Part shown: piece after piece, positions 1-8,336 of the stretch
Position numbering within the stretch: the first letter of the stretch is position 1
Layout: each line of letters starts with the position of its first letter
From: Pseudomonas iranensis
GTDB lineage: Bacteria > Pseudomonadota > Gammaproteobacteria > Pseudomonadales > Pseudomonadaceae
Direction of reading: 5' to 3'
NCBI RefSeq assembly: GCF_014268585.2
Contig: NZ_CP077092.1
Span: 3,720,001-3,784,000, forward strand
DNA: 64,000 bases
Position numbers and translations under genes: made by a program
The notes under the pieces: model-generated
The model's database searches: none
What the model saw: the letters and a program-made list of their open reading frames with translations, nothing else
Told to the model about the DNA's origin: nothing

Positions 1-481
1 GAACAGCGTGTTCAACCGCAGCGAAGAACAGCGGGCCGGCGTGATTGCTCGCACTGCGCAGGCTGCCGAACACGGCCCGGACGCCAATGCCGAGGCGGCG
101 CTGTCACGCTGGTTCAGCCGTGAATATCAGGCAGCCAACCCGGCGCAGATCGCCGCGTTGCGCCAGACATTGGCCAACAATGATCCGCAGGGCTACCTGA
201 CCACCTACGAATTGTTCGCCACCCAGGACATGTATCGCGCCGACGACCTCAGCACCATTGAGGCGCCGACGCTGATCGCCACCGGCGAACTCGACCCCGG
301 CTCGACGCCGGAAATGGCCGAGCAACTGGCCCGGCGCATCCCAGGTGCGAAGGTTGCCGTGCTGCCCGAGCAACGGCATATGATGCCGGTAGAGTCGCCG
401 CGTCTGGTCAATCAGATGCTGCTGGAATTTCTCCAATTCGCACACTCCCGACAAAACCATATAAAGGGGATCGTTGCATGA
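1..481 (+). CDS. alpha/beta hydrolase, C-terminal part (5' end outside window)
   Basis: The frame is open from the first bases of the window, so the start lies upstream. The visible ~159 residues are the cap and C-terminal half of an alpha/beta hydrolase of the PcaD/3-oxoadipate enol-lactone hydrolase type. The expected late catalytic acid lies in GELDPGSTP and the catalytic histidine in EQRHMMPVESP, near the C-terminus; the nucleophile elbow is not in the window. The stop overlaps the start of the aldehyde dehydrogenase (ATGA), so the two are translationally coupled. With a PcaC-like gene downstream, a role in hydrolysing a ring-cleavage product is plausible but inferred. Fold assignment is confident; substrate is unknown. 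Confidence 0.85.
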   Translation, partial: NSVFNRSEEQRAGVIARTAQAAEHGPDANAEAALSRWFSREYQAANPAQIAALRQTLANNDPQGYLTTYELFATQDMYRADDLSTIEAPTLIATGELDPGSTPEMAEQLARRIPGAKVAVLPEQRHMMPVESPRLVNQMLLEFLQFAHSRQNHIKGIVA

Positions 482-1959
482 CACTCGCACGCTTCCAGAT
501 GTGCATCGGCGGAGACTGGGTCGACGCCCTCTCCGGCAAGACCTTCGAAAGCCTCAACCCGGCCTCCGCGCAAGCCTGGGCGGAACTGCCCGACGCCGAT
601 GAAGCGGACGTCGAACGCGCCGTGCAAGCAGCGCAAAATGCCTTCGACAGCCCGGCCTGGCGCGGCCTGACCGCCACTGCGCGGGGCAAATTGTTGCGCC
701 GCCTCGGTGATCTGATCGCAGAAAACAAGGAACACCTGGCGCAGCTGGAAAGCCGCGACAACGGCAAGCTGATCCGCGAAACCCGTGGCCAGGTCAGCTA
801 TCTGCCGGAATTCTTCCACTACACCGCAGGCCTCGCTGACAAGCTTGAAGGCGGCACCCTGCCGTTGGACAAGCCTGACCTGTTTGCCTACACCGTGCAT
901 GAAGCCATGGGTGTGGTCGCCGCGATCATTCCATGGAACAGCCCGCTGTACCTGACCGCGATCAAACTGGCCCCGGCTCTCGCCGCCGGCAACACGATTG
1001 TGATCAAGCCGTCCGAGCACGCCTCGGCGACCATTCTCGAGCTGGCGCGTCTGGCCCTCGAAGCCGGGATTCCGCCGGGCGTGGTCAACGTCGTCACCGG
1101 TTACGGCCCGAGCACCGGCGCCGCCCTCACCCGCCATCCGCTGATCCGCAAGATCGCCTTCACCGGCGGCGCGGCCACGGCGCGGCATGTGGTGCGCAGC
1201 AGCGCCGAGAATTTCGCCAAGCTGTCGCTGGAGCTGGGCGGCAAGTCGCCGAATATCATCTTCGCCGACGCCGATCTCGACAGCGCGATCAACGGTGCGA
1301 TTGCCGGCATCTACGCGGCGTCCGGGCAGAGTTGCGTGTCCGGTTCGCGTTTGCTGGTGCAGGACGAAATCTACGACGAGTTCGTCAATCGTCTGGTCGA
1401 GCGCGCCCAGCGCATCCGCATCGGCAACCCGCAGGAAGACCACAGTGAAATGGGCCCGATGGCCACCGCGCAGCAACTGGCGGTGGTCGAAGGTCTGGTC
1501 GCCGATGCGATCGCCGAAGGCGCGCGTTTGCGCACCGGTGGCAAGCGTCCGGCGGATCTCGGCGAAGGCTGGTTTTACGAGCCGACGCTGTTCGAGTGCG
1601 ACCGCAATTCGATGAAGATCATGCAGGAAGAAGTCTTCGGCCCGGTCGCCTCGGTGATTCGTTTCAAAGACGAAGCCGAAGCGCTGGCGATCGCCAATGA
1701 CTCACAGTTCGGCCTCGCCGCCGGCATCTGGACCCGCGACCTCGGTCGTGCCCATCGTCTGGCCCGCGATGTGCGCTCGGGGATTATCTGGGTCAACACT
1801 TACCGTGCGGTGTCGGCGATGGCGCCGATCGGCGGCTTCAAGAACAGTGGCTATGGACGCGAAAGCGGCATCGATTCGGTGCTGGCCTACACCGAACTGA
1901 AAACGGTGTGGATCAACCTCTCCCAGGCGCCAATGCCTGATCCGTTTGTGATGCGCTAG
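478..1959 (+). CDS. NAD(P)-dependent aldehyde dehydrogenase (ALDH superfamily)
   Basis: The 493-residue protein has the usual length and layout of a class I/II-like aldehyde dehydrogenase: an N-terminal Rossmann NAD-binding region (IIPWNSPLYL near residue 155, FTGG near 228), the general base Glu252 in LELGGKSPN, the catalytic Cys286 in GQSCVSGSR, and the EEVFGP motif near 385. It oxidises an aldehyde to the acid in the cytoplasm. It overlaps the hydrolase stop by 4 bases and lies 12 bases before the flavin reductase, so these form one operon. Its substrate is probably an intermediate of the pathway encoded here; the sequence alone does not name it. Confidence 0.93.
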   Translation: MTLARFQMCIGGDWVDALSGKTFESLNPASAQAWAELPDADEADVERAVQAAQNAFDSPAWRGLTATARGKLLRRLGDLIAENKEHLAQLESRDNGKLIRETRGQVSYLPEFFHYTAGLADKLEGGTLPLDKPDLFAYTVHEAMGVVAAIIPWNSPLYLTAIKLAPALAAGNTIVIKPSEHASATILELARLALEAGIPPGVVNVVTGYGPSTGAALTRHPLIRKIAFTGGAATARHVVRSSAENFAKLSLELGGKSPNIIFADADLDSAINGAIAGIYAASGQSCVSGSRLLVQDEIYDEFVNRLVERAQRIRIGNPQEDHSEMGPMATAQQLAVVEGLVADAIAEGARLRTGGKRPADLGEGWFYEPTLFECDRNSMKIMQEEVFGPVASVIRFKDEAEALAIANDSQFGLAAGIWTRDLGRAHRLARDVRSGIIWVNTYRAVSAMAPIGGFKNSGYGRESGIDSVLAYTELKTVWINLSQAPMPDPFVMR

Positions 1960-1971
1960 GAGTCCTGCGAA

Positions 1972-2457
1972 ATGATCGAACCCGGCATTTACAAAGACGT
2001 CATGAGCTCGTTCCCGTCCGGCGTTACGGTGGTCACCACCCTCGACCCGGACGGCGGCATCGTCGGCATCACCGCCAGCGCGTTCAGCGCGCTGTCGATC
2101 GACCCGGCGCTGGTGCTGTTCTGCCCCAACTACGCGTCCGACACCTACCCGGTGCTGCGCGACAGCAAGAAATTCGCCATCCATTTGCTCTCCGCCGAGC
2201 AGACCGCCGAAGCCTACGCGTTCGCCGGCAAGGGCAAGGAAAAGGCCAAGGGCATTGAGTGGCATTTGAGCGATTTGGGCAACCCGATTCTGGCCAAGGC
2301 CACGGCGATCATCGAGTGCGAGTTGTGGCGTGAATACGACGGCGGCGATCACGCGATCATTGTCGGCGCAGTGAAGAACCTGATCCTGCCCGAGCAACCG
2401 GTGACGCCGATGATTTATCACAAGGGCAAGTTGGGTGCGTTGCCTGCCTTGACCTGA
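1972..2457 (+). CDS. flavin reductase (HpaC/RutF-like), copy 1
   Basis: A 161-residue single-domain protein of the flavin reductase/FMN-binding split-barrel family. Family signatures visible are FPSGVTVVTT near residue 14, the TASAFSALS flavin-binding turn near 36, and a C-terminal GDHAIIVG histidine motif near 131. It would reduce FMN or FAD with NAD(P)H and pass the reduced flavin to a two-component monooxygenase. An AGGAG ribosome site precedes the start. It is a close paralogue of the gene at 29985-30470: same length, colinear, mostly identical. The natural partner in this window is the luciferase-like monooxygenase at 32700-33743; this pairing is inferred. Confidence 0.92.
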   Translation: MIEPGIYKDVMSSFPSGVTVVTTLDPDGGIVGITASAFSALSIDPALVLFCPNYASDTYPVLRDSKKFAIHLLSAEQTAEAYAFAGKGKEKAKGIEWHLSDLGNPILAKATAIIECELWREYDGGDHAIIVGAVKNLILPEQPVTPMIYHKGKLGALPALT

Positions 2458-2492
2458 TTGCCCCACCCAACTCCCACTGTGGAACGACCCAT

Positions 2493-2626
2493 TGTGGTGA
2501 GGGGATTTATCCCCGACCGGCTGCGAAGCAGTCGTAAAACCATTGCGCGCGGAATATCTGGCAAATCGCCGTTGCAGGTATTGGGGGTGCTTCGCACCCC
2601 GTCGGGGATAAATCCCCTCACCACAG
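2493..2626 (+). repeat. REP-type inverted repeat (GGGGATTTATCCCC arms)
   Basis: Two arms of about 26 bases, each holding the self-complementary core GGGGATTTATCCCC, face each other around a centre that itself contains a GGGGTGCTTCGCACCCC hairpin. It is the same family as the element at 6062-6196. It fills the gap between the flavin reductase and the PcaC-like gene, and may attenuate transcription within the operon or protect mRNA. Confidence 0.85.
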
Positions 2627-2667
2627 GGTTCATTCCAACAAGGGGATCTGTGTTGTGAGGAGGAATG

Positions 2668-3057
2668 ATGAGTAACGATAAGTACGAAAAAGGGCTGCAG
2701 ATCCGTACGCAGGTATTGGGCGAAGCCTATGTTCAGCGCTCGATCGAGAACGCCGACGACTTCACCCGTCCGCTGCAGGAAATGGTCACTGAATACTGCT
2801 GGGGCCATGTCTGGGGGCGTGAGGGTCTGTCGCTCAAGGAGCGCAGCATGATCAACCTGGCAATGATCTCGGCGCTCAACCGCCCGCATGAACTCAAGCT
2901 GCATGTGCGTGGCGCCTTGCGTAACGGCCTGAGTCGTGAGCAAATACGCGAAATTCTGCTTCAGGTCGGCATTTATTGCGGCGTTCCGGCGGCCGTGGAC
3001 AGTTTCCGGCTGGCCCGTGAAGCCTTTGCCGAAGCCGACGCCGAGGCCTCCAGTTAA
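2668..3057 (+). CDS. carboxymuconolactone decarboxylase family protein (PcaC-like)
   Basis: A 129-residue all-helical protein resembling PcaC (about 130 residues in P. putida): EYCWGHVW near residue 43, LAMISALNR near 63, ELKLHVRGAL near 75 and IYCGVPAA near 106 match the family pattern, including the histidine in KLHVRG. PcaC decarboxylates gamma-carboxymuconolactone; other members are AhpD-like or unknown. Two ATGs stand in tandem at 2665 and 2668. The strong GAGGAGG site ends at 2663, leaving only one base before the first ATG, so I take the second. Together with the PcaD-like hydrolase upstream it hints at a beta-ketoadipate-like step acting on an unusual lactone (inference). Confidence 0.85.
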   Translation: MSNDKYEKGLQIRTQVLGEAYVQRSIENADDFTRPLQEMVTEYCWGHVWGREGLSLKERSMINLAMISALNRPHELKLHVRGALRNGLSREQIREILLQVGIYCGVPAAVDSFRLAREAFAEADAEASS

Positions 3058-3114
3058 CCCTCGGCTGTTTTGATGCCCGTCTGGCATGGACAGCCAAGCT
3101 CAAGAGCGGACCCC

Positions 3115-3879
3115 ATGAAACGCCAGCCACTCGACGACAGCTTCAAGGTCAATCGCAACCCCGTTACCCTGCGCGAAATCGTGCTGGACAAACTGCGTAG
3201 CGCGATCATGAATTTCCAGCTCATGCCAGGCGATCGTCTGGTCGAACGCGATCTGTGTGATCGCCTCGGTGTCAGCCGCACTTCGGTGCGCGAAGCCTTG
3301 CGTCACCTCGAATCCGAAGGTCTCGTCGAATTCGCCGATGCCAAAGGCCCGCGCGTAGCCATCATCACCCTCGACGACGCCGTCGATATCTACGAACTGC
3401 GTTGTGTGCTCGAAGGCCTGATCGTCCAGCTGTTCACCCTGCGCGCCAAAGCCAAGGACATCAAAGCCCTGGAAAAAGCCCTCGATGACAACCGCAAGGC
3501 GCTCAAGGACGGCGAGCTGCAACAGGTCATCGACTCGGTGCAGGGCTTCTACGACGTGCTGCTCGAAGGCTCGGGCAACCATGTCGCCGCCACCCAATTG
3601 CGTCAGTTGCAGGCACGCATCAGCTATCTGCGCGCGACCTCGGTGTCCCAGGAAAACCGGCGCGGCGCAAGTAATCACGAGATGGAAAAAATGGTCGAGG
3701 CGATCAAGAGCGGCGATCCGCTGGCGGCGCATCAGGCCTGTGTCGATCACGTCCGCGCGGCGGCTGCCGTGGCCCTCGACTACCTCAAGCGCAAGCAGGA
3801 AGAAACCGGCGTCGCCGTCAAAGGCACCCCGGCGATCACCCTGCCGATCGCGCTGAAAGAACCCCGCATAGGTCAATGA
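3115..3879 (+). CDS. GntR-family (FadR/FCD subfamily) transcriptional regulator
   Basis: 254 residues: a winged helix-turn-helix at about 17-80 (LGVSRTSVREALRHLE is the recognition helix region) and a C-terminal all-helical FCD ligand-binding domain at about 88-225, with histidines in SNHEM and CVDHVR as candidate metal ligands. The start at 3115 is used because the preceding in-frame codons back to 3070 are poorly coding. FCD regulators usually repress by binding a short palindrome until a carboxylate-type ligand releases them. Five copies of ATTATGGTATWCCAA lie in promoters of this window, and a TGGTnnACCA core fits this family. I therefore propose this protein as the regulator; that link is inference. 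Confidence 0.93.
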   Translation: MKRQPLDDSFKVNRNPVTLREIVLDKLRSAIMNFQLMPGDRLVERDLCDRLGVSRTSVREALRHLESEGLVEFADAKGPRVAIITLDDAVDIYELRCVLEGLIVQLFTLRAKAKDIKALEKALDDNRKALKDGELQQVIDSVQGFYDVLLEGSGNHVAATQLRQLQARISYLRATSVSQENRRGASNHEMEKMVEAIKSGDPLAAHQACVDHVRAAAAVALDYLKRKQEETGVAVKGTPAITLPIALKEPRIGQ

Positions 3880-3880
3880 C

Positions 3881-4444
3881 ATGTTCAGCCCGAGCTTTTG
3901 CCCGAAATGCGGTGGCCCTGACCTCGGTCAGCAGACGCCGCCGGGTGATACGCACGAGCGCCTGATGTGCCGCGGCTGCGGCTATATCCACTACGTCAAT
4001 CCGAAGATCATTGCCGGCTGCATCATCGAGCAGGACGGCAAATACCTCTTGTGCCAACGGGCGATTCCCCCGCGCCCCGGCACCTGGACCCTGCCGGCCG
4101 GTTTCATGGAAAGCGGTGAGACCACCGAACAGGCGGCGCTGCGCGAAGTCTGGGAAGAAAGCGGCGTGCGTGCGGAAATCGTCTCGCCGTATTCGATCTT
4201 CAGCGTGCCGAAGATCAGCGAGGTGTACATCATCTTCCGCGCCATCGCCCTGGAGATCACAGGGCAGTACGGGCCGGAAACCATGGATTACAAGTTCTTC
4301 GCCCCTGAAGAGATTCCGTGGGAGCAGATCTACTACCCGGCGATCCGGCAGATTCTCGAGCGCTATATCGAAGAGCGCCAAGCTGGGGTTTACGGGATCT
4401 ACATGGGCAATGATGACAGCGGCAAAATTCACTTCATGCGCTGA
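3881..4444 (+). CDS. Nudix hydrolase with N-terminal zinc ribbon
   Basis: 187 residues. An N-terminal zinc ribbon is formed by Cys7-x2-Cys10 and Cys30-x2-Cys33, followed by a Nudix domain with a perfect Nudix box at residues 74-96 (Gly74, Glu80, Arg88-Glu89, Glu92-Glu93, Gly95). This layout is that of NudC-like or putative ADP-ribose/NADH/FAD pyrophosphatases; it is shorter than E. coli NudC. It starts one base after the regulator stop, so it is the last gene of the operon. Given the flavin genes in the same cluster, hydrolysis of a dinucleotide such as FAD or NADH is possible but unproven. Confidence 0.9.
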   Translation: MFSPSFCPKCGGPDLGQQTPPGDTHERLMCRGCGYIHYVNPKIIAGCIIEQDGKYLLCQRAIPPRPGTWTLPAGFMESGETTEQAALREVWEESGVRAEIVSPYSIFSVPKISEVYIIFRAIALEITGQYGPETMDYKFFAPEEIPWEQIYYPAIRQILERYIEERQAGVYGIYMGNDDSGKIHFMR

Positions 4445-4449
4445 GTTCT

Positions 4450-4560
4450 GATCGTTCCCACGCTCCGCGTGGGAATGCCTCCACGGACGCTCCGCGTTCG
4501 GCTCTGGATGGGACGCAGAGCGTCCCGGGCTGCATTCCCACGCGGAGCGTGGGAACGATC
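4450..4560 (+). repeat. palindromic REP-like repeat / bidirectional terminator
   Basis: Arms at 4450-4479 and 4531-4560 are reverse complements built on CCCACGCTCCGCGTGGGA, with an inner ACGCTCCGCGT/GACGCAGAGCGTC pair. It lies between the Nudix gene and the convergent DUF1330 gene, where it can stop transcription from both sides. Confidence 0.85.
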
Positions 4561-4567
4561 ATGCGGC

Positions 4568-4864
4568 TTAGATCGGGGCAAAGGCCTCAACGATAATGAT
4601 CTCCGCCCTCGCCCAGTCCTCGCGATAACTTTTCGCCTCCTGATACGCCGGCGAGCGGTAGCACGCCACGGCTGTTTCGTAGTTTTCAAACTCGATGATC
4701 ACCGTGCGCTGTGGCGTCTGCCGTCCTTCCATCGCTTCGCTGCGCCCGCCTCTGGCCAGAAACTTGCCGCCGAATGCGGCAATCGCCTGCGGGGTGCGCT
4801 GGGTGTATTGGCTGTAGTGCTCGGTATCGGCTATATCCACATGTGCAATCCAGTACGCCTTCAT
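4568..4864 (-). CDS. DUF1330 family protein
   Basis: A 98-residue ferredoxin-like-fold (dimeric alpha/beta barrel) protein. Features typical of DUF1330 are the opening KAYWIAHVDI, YTQRTPQAIAAFGGKFLARGG near residue 20, an acidic-aromatic stretch IIEFENYETA near 56, and YREDWARAE near 80. The function of the family is not established; related folds include small oxygenases and heme-binding or muconolactone-isomerase-like enzymes. It is divergent from the RibB-type gene with the shared operator between them, and its own promoter (TTGGAA - 16 bp - TAATAC, minus strand) contains that operator. Membership in the proposed regulon is therefore well supported; activity is unknown. Confidence 0.85.
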   Translation of the reverse strand: MKAYWIAHVDIADTEHYSQYTQRTPQAIAAFGGKFLARGGRSEAMEGRQTPQRTVIIEFENYETAVACYRSPAYQEAKSYREDWARAEIIIVEAFAPI

Positions 4865-4885
4865 AGTGACCTCTTTGTTGATTTT

Positions 4886-4913
4886 GTATTATGGTATACC
4901 AATATATTTCCAA
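4886..4913 (-). promoter_or_regulatory. sigma70-like promoter of the DUF1330 gene with GntR-type operator in the spacer
   Basis: On the minus strand, -35 TTGGAA (4908-4913) and -10 TAATAC (4886-4891) are 16 bases apart. The operator ATTATGGTATACCAA occupies 4888-4902 and its core TGGTATACCA is a perfect palindrome. The same site sits in front of the divergent ribB-like gene, so it can control both directions. Confidence 0.72.
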
Positions 4914-4932
4914 CGAACCCTGAGAGTCCAGC

Positions 4933-6042
4933 ATGGCCTTCAACAGCATCGAAGAAATCATCGAAGATTATCGCCTCGGCAAAATGGTCCTGCTGGTCGA
5001 TGACGAAGACCGCGAGAACGAAGGCGACCTGCTGCTGGCCGCTGATCGTTGCACACCGGAGGCTATCAGCTTCATGGCCCGCGAGGCACGCGGGCTGATC
5101 TGCCTGACCCTGACCGACGAACATTGTCAGCGCTTGGGCCTGGAGCAAATGGTACCCGCCAATGGCAGCGTGTTCAGCACTGCATTTACCGTGTCGATCG
5201 AAGCGGCGGTCGGCGTGACTACCGGCATTTCCGCCGCAGATCGCGCCTGCACAGTCGCCGCCGCCGTCGCGCCGAATGCCCGCGCCGAAGACCTGGTGCA
5301 GCCCGGCCACATCTTCCCGCTGCGCGCCAAGGAAGGTGGCGTGCTGACCCGTGCCGGGCACACCGAGGCCGGTTGCGATCTGGCGCGTCTGGCCGGTTTC
5401 ACCCCGGCCTCGGTGATTGTCGAAGTCATGAACGACGACGGCACCATGGCGCGCCGTCCGGATCTGGAGCAGTTCGCGCGCAAGCACGGGATCAAGATCG
5501 GCACGATTGCCGACCTGATCCACTATCGCCTGAGTACCGAGCACACCATCGAACGCATCGGCGAACGTGAACTGCCGACGGTGCATGGCACCTTCCGTTT
5601 GATCACCTTCGAGGATCGCATCGAAGGCGGTGTGCACATGGCGATGGTCATGGGCGACCTGCGCCGTGAAGAGCCGACGCTGGTGCGCGTGCATGTGATC
5701 GATCCGCTGCGCGACCTGGTCGGCGCCGAGTACAGCGGGCCAACGAACTGGACGCTGTGGGCGGCGCTGCAACGGGTCGCGGCGGAAGGCCATGGGGTTG
5801 TGGTGGTGCTGGCCAATCATGAATCGTCGCAGGCGTTGCTCGAGCGCGTGCCGCAGTTGACCCAGCCGCCACGGCAGTTCAGCCGTTCGCAGTCGCGGAT
5901 CTATTCCGAGGTCGGGACTGGGGCGCAGATTCTGCAGAATCTGGGGGTTGGCAAGCTGCGCCACCTTGGCCCACCGCTGAAGTACGCGGGATTGACCGGG
6001 TATGACCTTGAGGTGGTTGAGAGCATTCCGTTTACCGAATAA
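4933..6042 (+). CDS. ribB: RibB-type 3,4-dihydroxy-2-butanone-4-phosphate synthase fused to a degenerate GTP cyclohydrolase II-like domain
   Basis: 369 residues. Residues 1-200 are the DHBP synthase domain, with the acidic loop [11 protein letters not shown] near 17 and the [12 protein letters not shown] substrate motif near 135. It makes the four-carbon riboflavin precursor from ribulose 5-phosphate. Residues ~205-365 align with GTP cyclohydrolase II (RTYxE-like tail, GHGVVVVL), but the zinc-binding cysteines of that enzyme (C-x10-C-x-C) are absent: where they should lie the protein reads [10 protein letters not shown]. This is the 'RibBX' arrangement, in which the second domain is thought inactive. 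As a cluster-linked paralogue it would raise the flavin supply for the monooxygenase system. No strong promoter is seen on this strand other than the operator region. Confidence 0.9.
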   Translation: MAFNSIEEIIEDYRLGKMVLLVDDEDRENEGDLLLAADRCTPEAISFMAREARGLICLTLTDEHCQRLGLEQMVPANGSVFSTAFTVSIEAAVGVTTGISAADRACTVAAAVAPNARAEDLVQPGHIFPLRAKEGGVLTRAGHTEAGCDLARLAGFTPASVIVEVMNDDGTMARRPDLEQFARKHGIKIGTIADLIHYRLSTEHTIERIGERELPTVHGTFRLITFEDRIEGGVHMAMVMGDLRREEPTLVRVHVIDPLRDLVGAEYSGPTNWTLWAALQRVAAEGHGVVVVLANHESSQALLERVPQLTQPPRQFSRSQSRIYSEVGTGAQILQNLGVGKLRHLGPPLKYAGLTGYDLEVVESIPFTE

Positions 6043-6061
6043 CCCTGTTATCGATACTCCC

Positions 6062-6196
6062 CTGTGGCGAGGGGATTTATCCCCGTCGGGCTGCGAAGCG
6101 GCCCCGATTCCTGCCAACGCGATCCGCCAGAAATATCGCATGTCCCGCTTTCAGGGCTGCTCCGCAGCCCAACGGGGATAAATCCCCTCGCCACAG
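6062..6196 (+). repeat. REP-type inverted repeat (GGGGATTTATCCCC arms)
   Basis: Same family as 2493-2626: outer arms CTGTGGCGAGGGGATTTATC and its complement enclose GGGCTGCGAAGCGGCCC-type inner pairs. It follows the ribB-like stop by about 20 bases and probably ends that transcript before the ABC-transporter promoter. Confidence 0.85.
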
Positions 6197-6266
6197 TTTC
6201 ATTCGCTACACATTTGGATGAAGACCGGAAAGACAGATCCGCCAGATAACCGGTAAGGCAAAGTGC

Positions 6267-6302
6267 TTGCACAAAGTTTGGAATACCATAATATGATATT
6301 CC
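6267..6302 (+). promoter_or_regulatory. promoter of the ABC-transporter operon with GntR-type operator
   Basis: -35 TTGCAC (6267-6272) and -10 TAATAT (6289-6294) are 16 bases apart. The operator TTGGAATACCATAAT lies at 6278-6292, inside the spacer and -10. A second half site gives a longer inverted repeat, GGAATA (6280-6285) to TATTCC (6297-6302). The promoter is almost base-for-base the same as the one at 29746-29773 driving the NCS1 permease. Confidence 0.78.
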
Positions 6303-6399
6303 ATAGACCGGACGAACCAAAAAACCGTCCAGCTACTGCTCCCGACAGGCGGGCAACAACGCAAGGCCCGCTCAAAAACACAACAATGAGGGCGTGAAC

Positions 6400-7425
6400 A
6401 TGGTGTTGAACAAAGCTGCAACCGCGATCTTTTTCGCGGGACTGCTCAGCGTTACCGGCCAAGCTGCAATGGCTGCCGAAAGCGTGAATTTTGTCAGCTG
6501 GGGCGGTAGCACCCAGGATGCGCAGAAACAAGCCTGGGCCGATCCGTTCAGCAAGGCCAGCGGCATCACCGTCGTTCAGGACGGTCCCACCGACTACGGC
6601 AAACTCAAGGCCATGGTCGAAAGCGGCAACGTGCAGTGGGACGTGGTCGATGTTGAAGCCGATTTCGCCTTGCGCGCCGCTGCCGAAGGCCTGCTCGAAC
6701 CCCTCGACTTCAAAGTGATCCAGCGCGACAGGATCGACCCGCGCTTCGTCAGCGATCACGGCGTCGGCTCGTTCTTCTTCTCCTTTGTCCTCGGCTACAA
6801 CGAGGGCAAGCTCGGCGCCAACAAGCCGCAGGACTGGAGCGCGCTGTTCGACACCAAGACCTACCCAGGCAAACGCGCCCTGTACAAATGGCCAAGCCCC
6901 GGCGTGCTCGAACTGGCGCTGCTGGCCGATGGCGTACCTGCCGACAAGCTCTACCCGCTGGATCTGGATCGCGCCTTCAAGAAACTCGACACCATCAAGA
7001 AAGACATCGTCTGGTGGGGCGGCGGCGCGCAGTCGCAGCAACTGCTCGCGTCCGGCGAAGCGAGCATGGGCCAGTTCTGGAATGGCCGTGTGCACGCCTT
7101 GCAGGAAGACGGCGCACCGGTCGGCGTGAGCTGGAAACAGAACCTGGTCATGGCCGACATTCTGGTCATCCCCAAAGGCTCGAAAAACAAAGATGCGGCG
7201 ATGAAGTTCCTCGCCAATGCCAGCAGCGCCAAAGGCCAGGCCGACTTCTCCAACCTGACCGCCTACGCGCCGGTCAACCTCGACAGTGTGGAGCGTCTGG
7301 ATTCGACGCTGGCCCCCAACCTGCCGACGGCTTACGCCAAGGATCAGATCACCCTTGATTTCGCTTACTGGGCCAAGAACGGTCCGGCTATCGCGACACG
7401 GTGGAACGAATGGCTGGTCAAATGA
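6400..7425 (+). CDS. ABC transporter periplasmic substrate-binding protein (polyamine/opine family)
   Basis: 341 residues from the ATG at 6400, which is 7 bases after TGAGGG; a GTG six bases earlier is less well placed. A signal peptide (hydrophobic KAATAIFFAGLLSVTG) ends near AMA-AES at residue 25. The mature part begins VNFVSWGGSTQDAQ and has DVVDVEADFALRAA and YNEGKLG, typical of PotD/PotF-like extracellular binding proteins of the spermidine/putrescine importer class. It delivers a ligand to the two permeases downstream. Related clusters import amines, aromatic acids or aminophosphonates, so the ligand is not fixed by family. The operon begins at a regulon promoter (6267-6302). Confidence 0.9.
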   Translation: MVLNKAATAIFFAGLLSVTGQAAMAAESVNFVSWGGSTQDAQKQAWADPFSKASGITVVQDGPTDYGKLKAMVESGNVQWDVVDVEADFALRAAAEGLLEPLDFKVIQRDRIDPRFVSDHGVGSFFFSFVLGYNEGKLGANKPQDWSALFDTKTYPGKRALYKWPSPGVLELALLADGVPADKLYPLDLDRAFKKLDTIKKDIVWWGGGAQSQQLLASGEASMGQFWNGRVHALQEDGAPVGVSWKQNLVMADILVIPKGSKNKDAAMKFLANASSAKGQADFSNLTAYAPVNLDSVERLDSTLAPNLPTAYAKDQITLDFAYWAKNGPAIATRWNEWLVK

Positions 7426-8330
7426 AAATCGCGGCCACTGCGCCCCGTTCTTCCACTGCCACCGGGAGCGCCGCCGGCGCTGCCGGTTCGGCTTTCAAGC
7501 AACGCTGGCGCGGCGCCGGCAACCTCGTCCCGGCGCTGCTGTTCCTCGGCCTGTTCTTTCTGGCGCCGTTGATTGGCCTGCTGCTGCGCGGTGTGCTCGA
7601 ACCTGTGCCGGGTCTCGGCAACTACGAACAACTGTTCGCCAACTCGGCCTATGCGCGAGTGCTGCTCAACACCTTTTCGGTGGCCGGGCTGGTGACGCTG
7701 TTCAGCCTGCTGCTGGGCTTTCCGCTGGCCTGGGCGATCACTTTGGTGCCGCGCGGCTGGGGGCGCTGGATCCTCAATATCGTGTTGCTGTCGATGTGGA
7801 CCAGCCTGCTCGCCCGCACCTATTCGTGGCTGGTGTTGCTGCAAGCCTCGGGCGTGATCAACAAGGCGCTGATGGCGCTGGGCATCATCGATCAACCGCT
7901 GGAGATGGTGCACAACCTCACGGGCGTGGTGATCGGCATGAGCTACATCATGATCCCGTTCATCGTGCTGCCGTTGCAGGCGACCATGCAGGCCATCGAC
8001 CCGATGATCCTGCAGGCCGGCTCGATCTGCGGTGCCAGTCCGTGGACCAACTTCTTCCGGGTGTTCCTGCCGCTGTGCCGGCCGGGTCTGGCGTCCGGCG
8101 GTTTGATGGTGTTCGTGATGTCGCTCGGTTACTACGTCACCCCCGCTTTGCTGGGCGGGGCGCAGAACATGATGCTGCCGGAGTTCATCATTCAGCAGGT
8201 GCAATCGTTCCTCAACTGGGGCCTGGCCAGTGCCGGCGCCGCGTTGTTGATCGCAATCACCCTGGTGCTGTTCTACTTCTACCTGAAGCTTCAACCGGAA
8301 TCCCCGGTTGGCGCCAGTAACGCGAGGTAA
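7422..8330 (+). CDS. ABC transporter permease (PotB-like)
   Basis: 302 residues from the ATG overlapping the binding-protein stop (ATGA at 7422). After a hydrophilic N-terminus of about 35 residues there are six membrane helices. The inner-membrane coupling motif typical of this family appears late as AGSICGASPWTNFFRVFLP (EAA loop, about residue 203). It forms the channel with the next permease. Upstream in-frame codons to 7401 would lie inside the preceding gene and are not used. Confidence 0.92.
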   Translation: MKIAATAPRSSTATGSAAGAAGSAFKQRWRGAGNLVPALLFLGLFFLAPLIGLLLRGVLEPVPGLGNYEQLFANSAYARVLLNTFSVAGLVTLFSLLLGFPLAWAITLVPRGWGRWILNIVLLSMWTSLLARTYSWLVLLQASGVINKALMALGIIDQPLEMVHNLTGVVIGMSYIMIPFIVLPLQATMQAIDPMILQAGSICGASPWTNFFRVFLPLCRPGLASGGLMVFVMSLGYYVTPALLGGAQNMMLPEFIIQQVQSFLNWGLASAGAALLIAITLVLFYFYLKLQPESPVGASNAR

Positions 8331-8336
8331 GCCGAC

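Noticed and set aside
412..1476. Long minus-strand open frame opposite the aldehyde dehydrogenase
   Set aside because: It is the mirror frame common in GC-rich genes; the plus-strand protein has all catalytic motifs.
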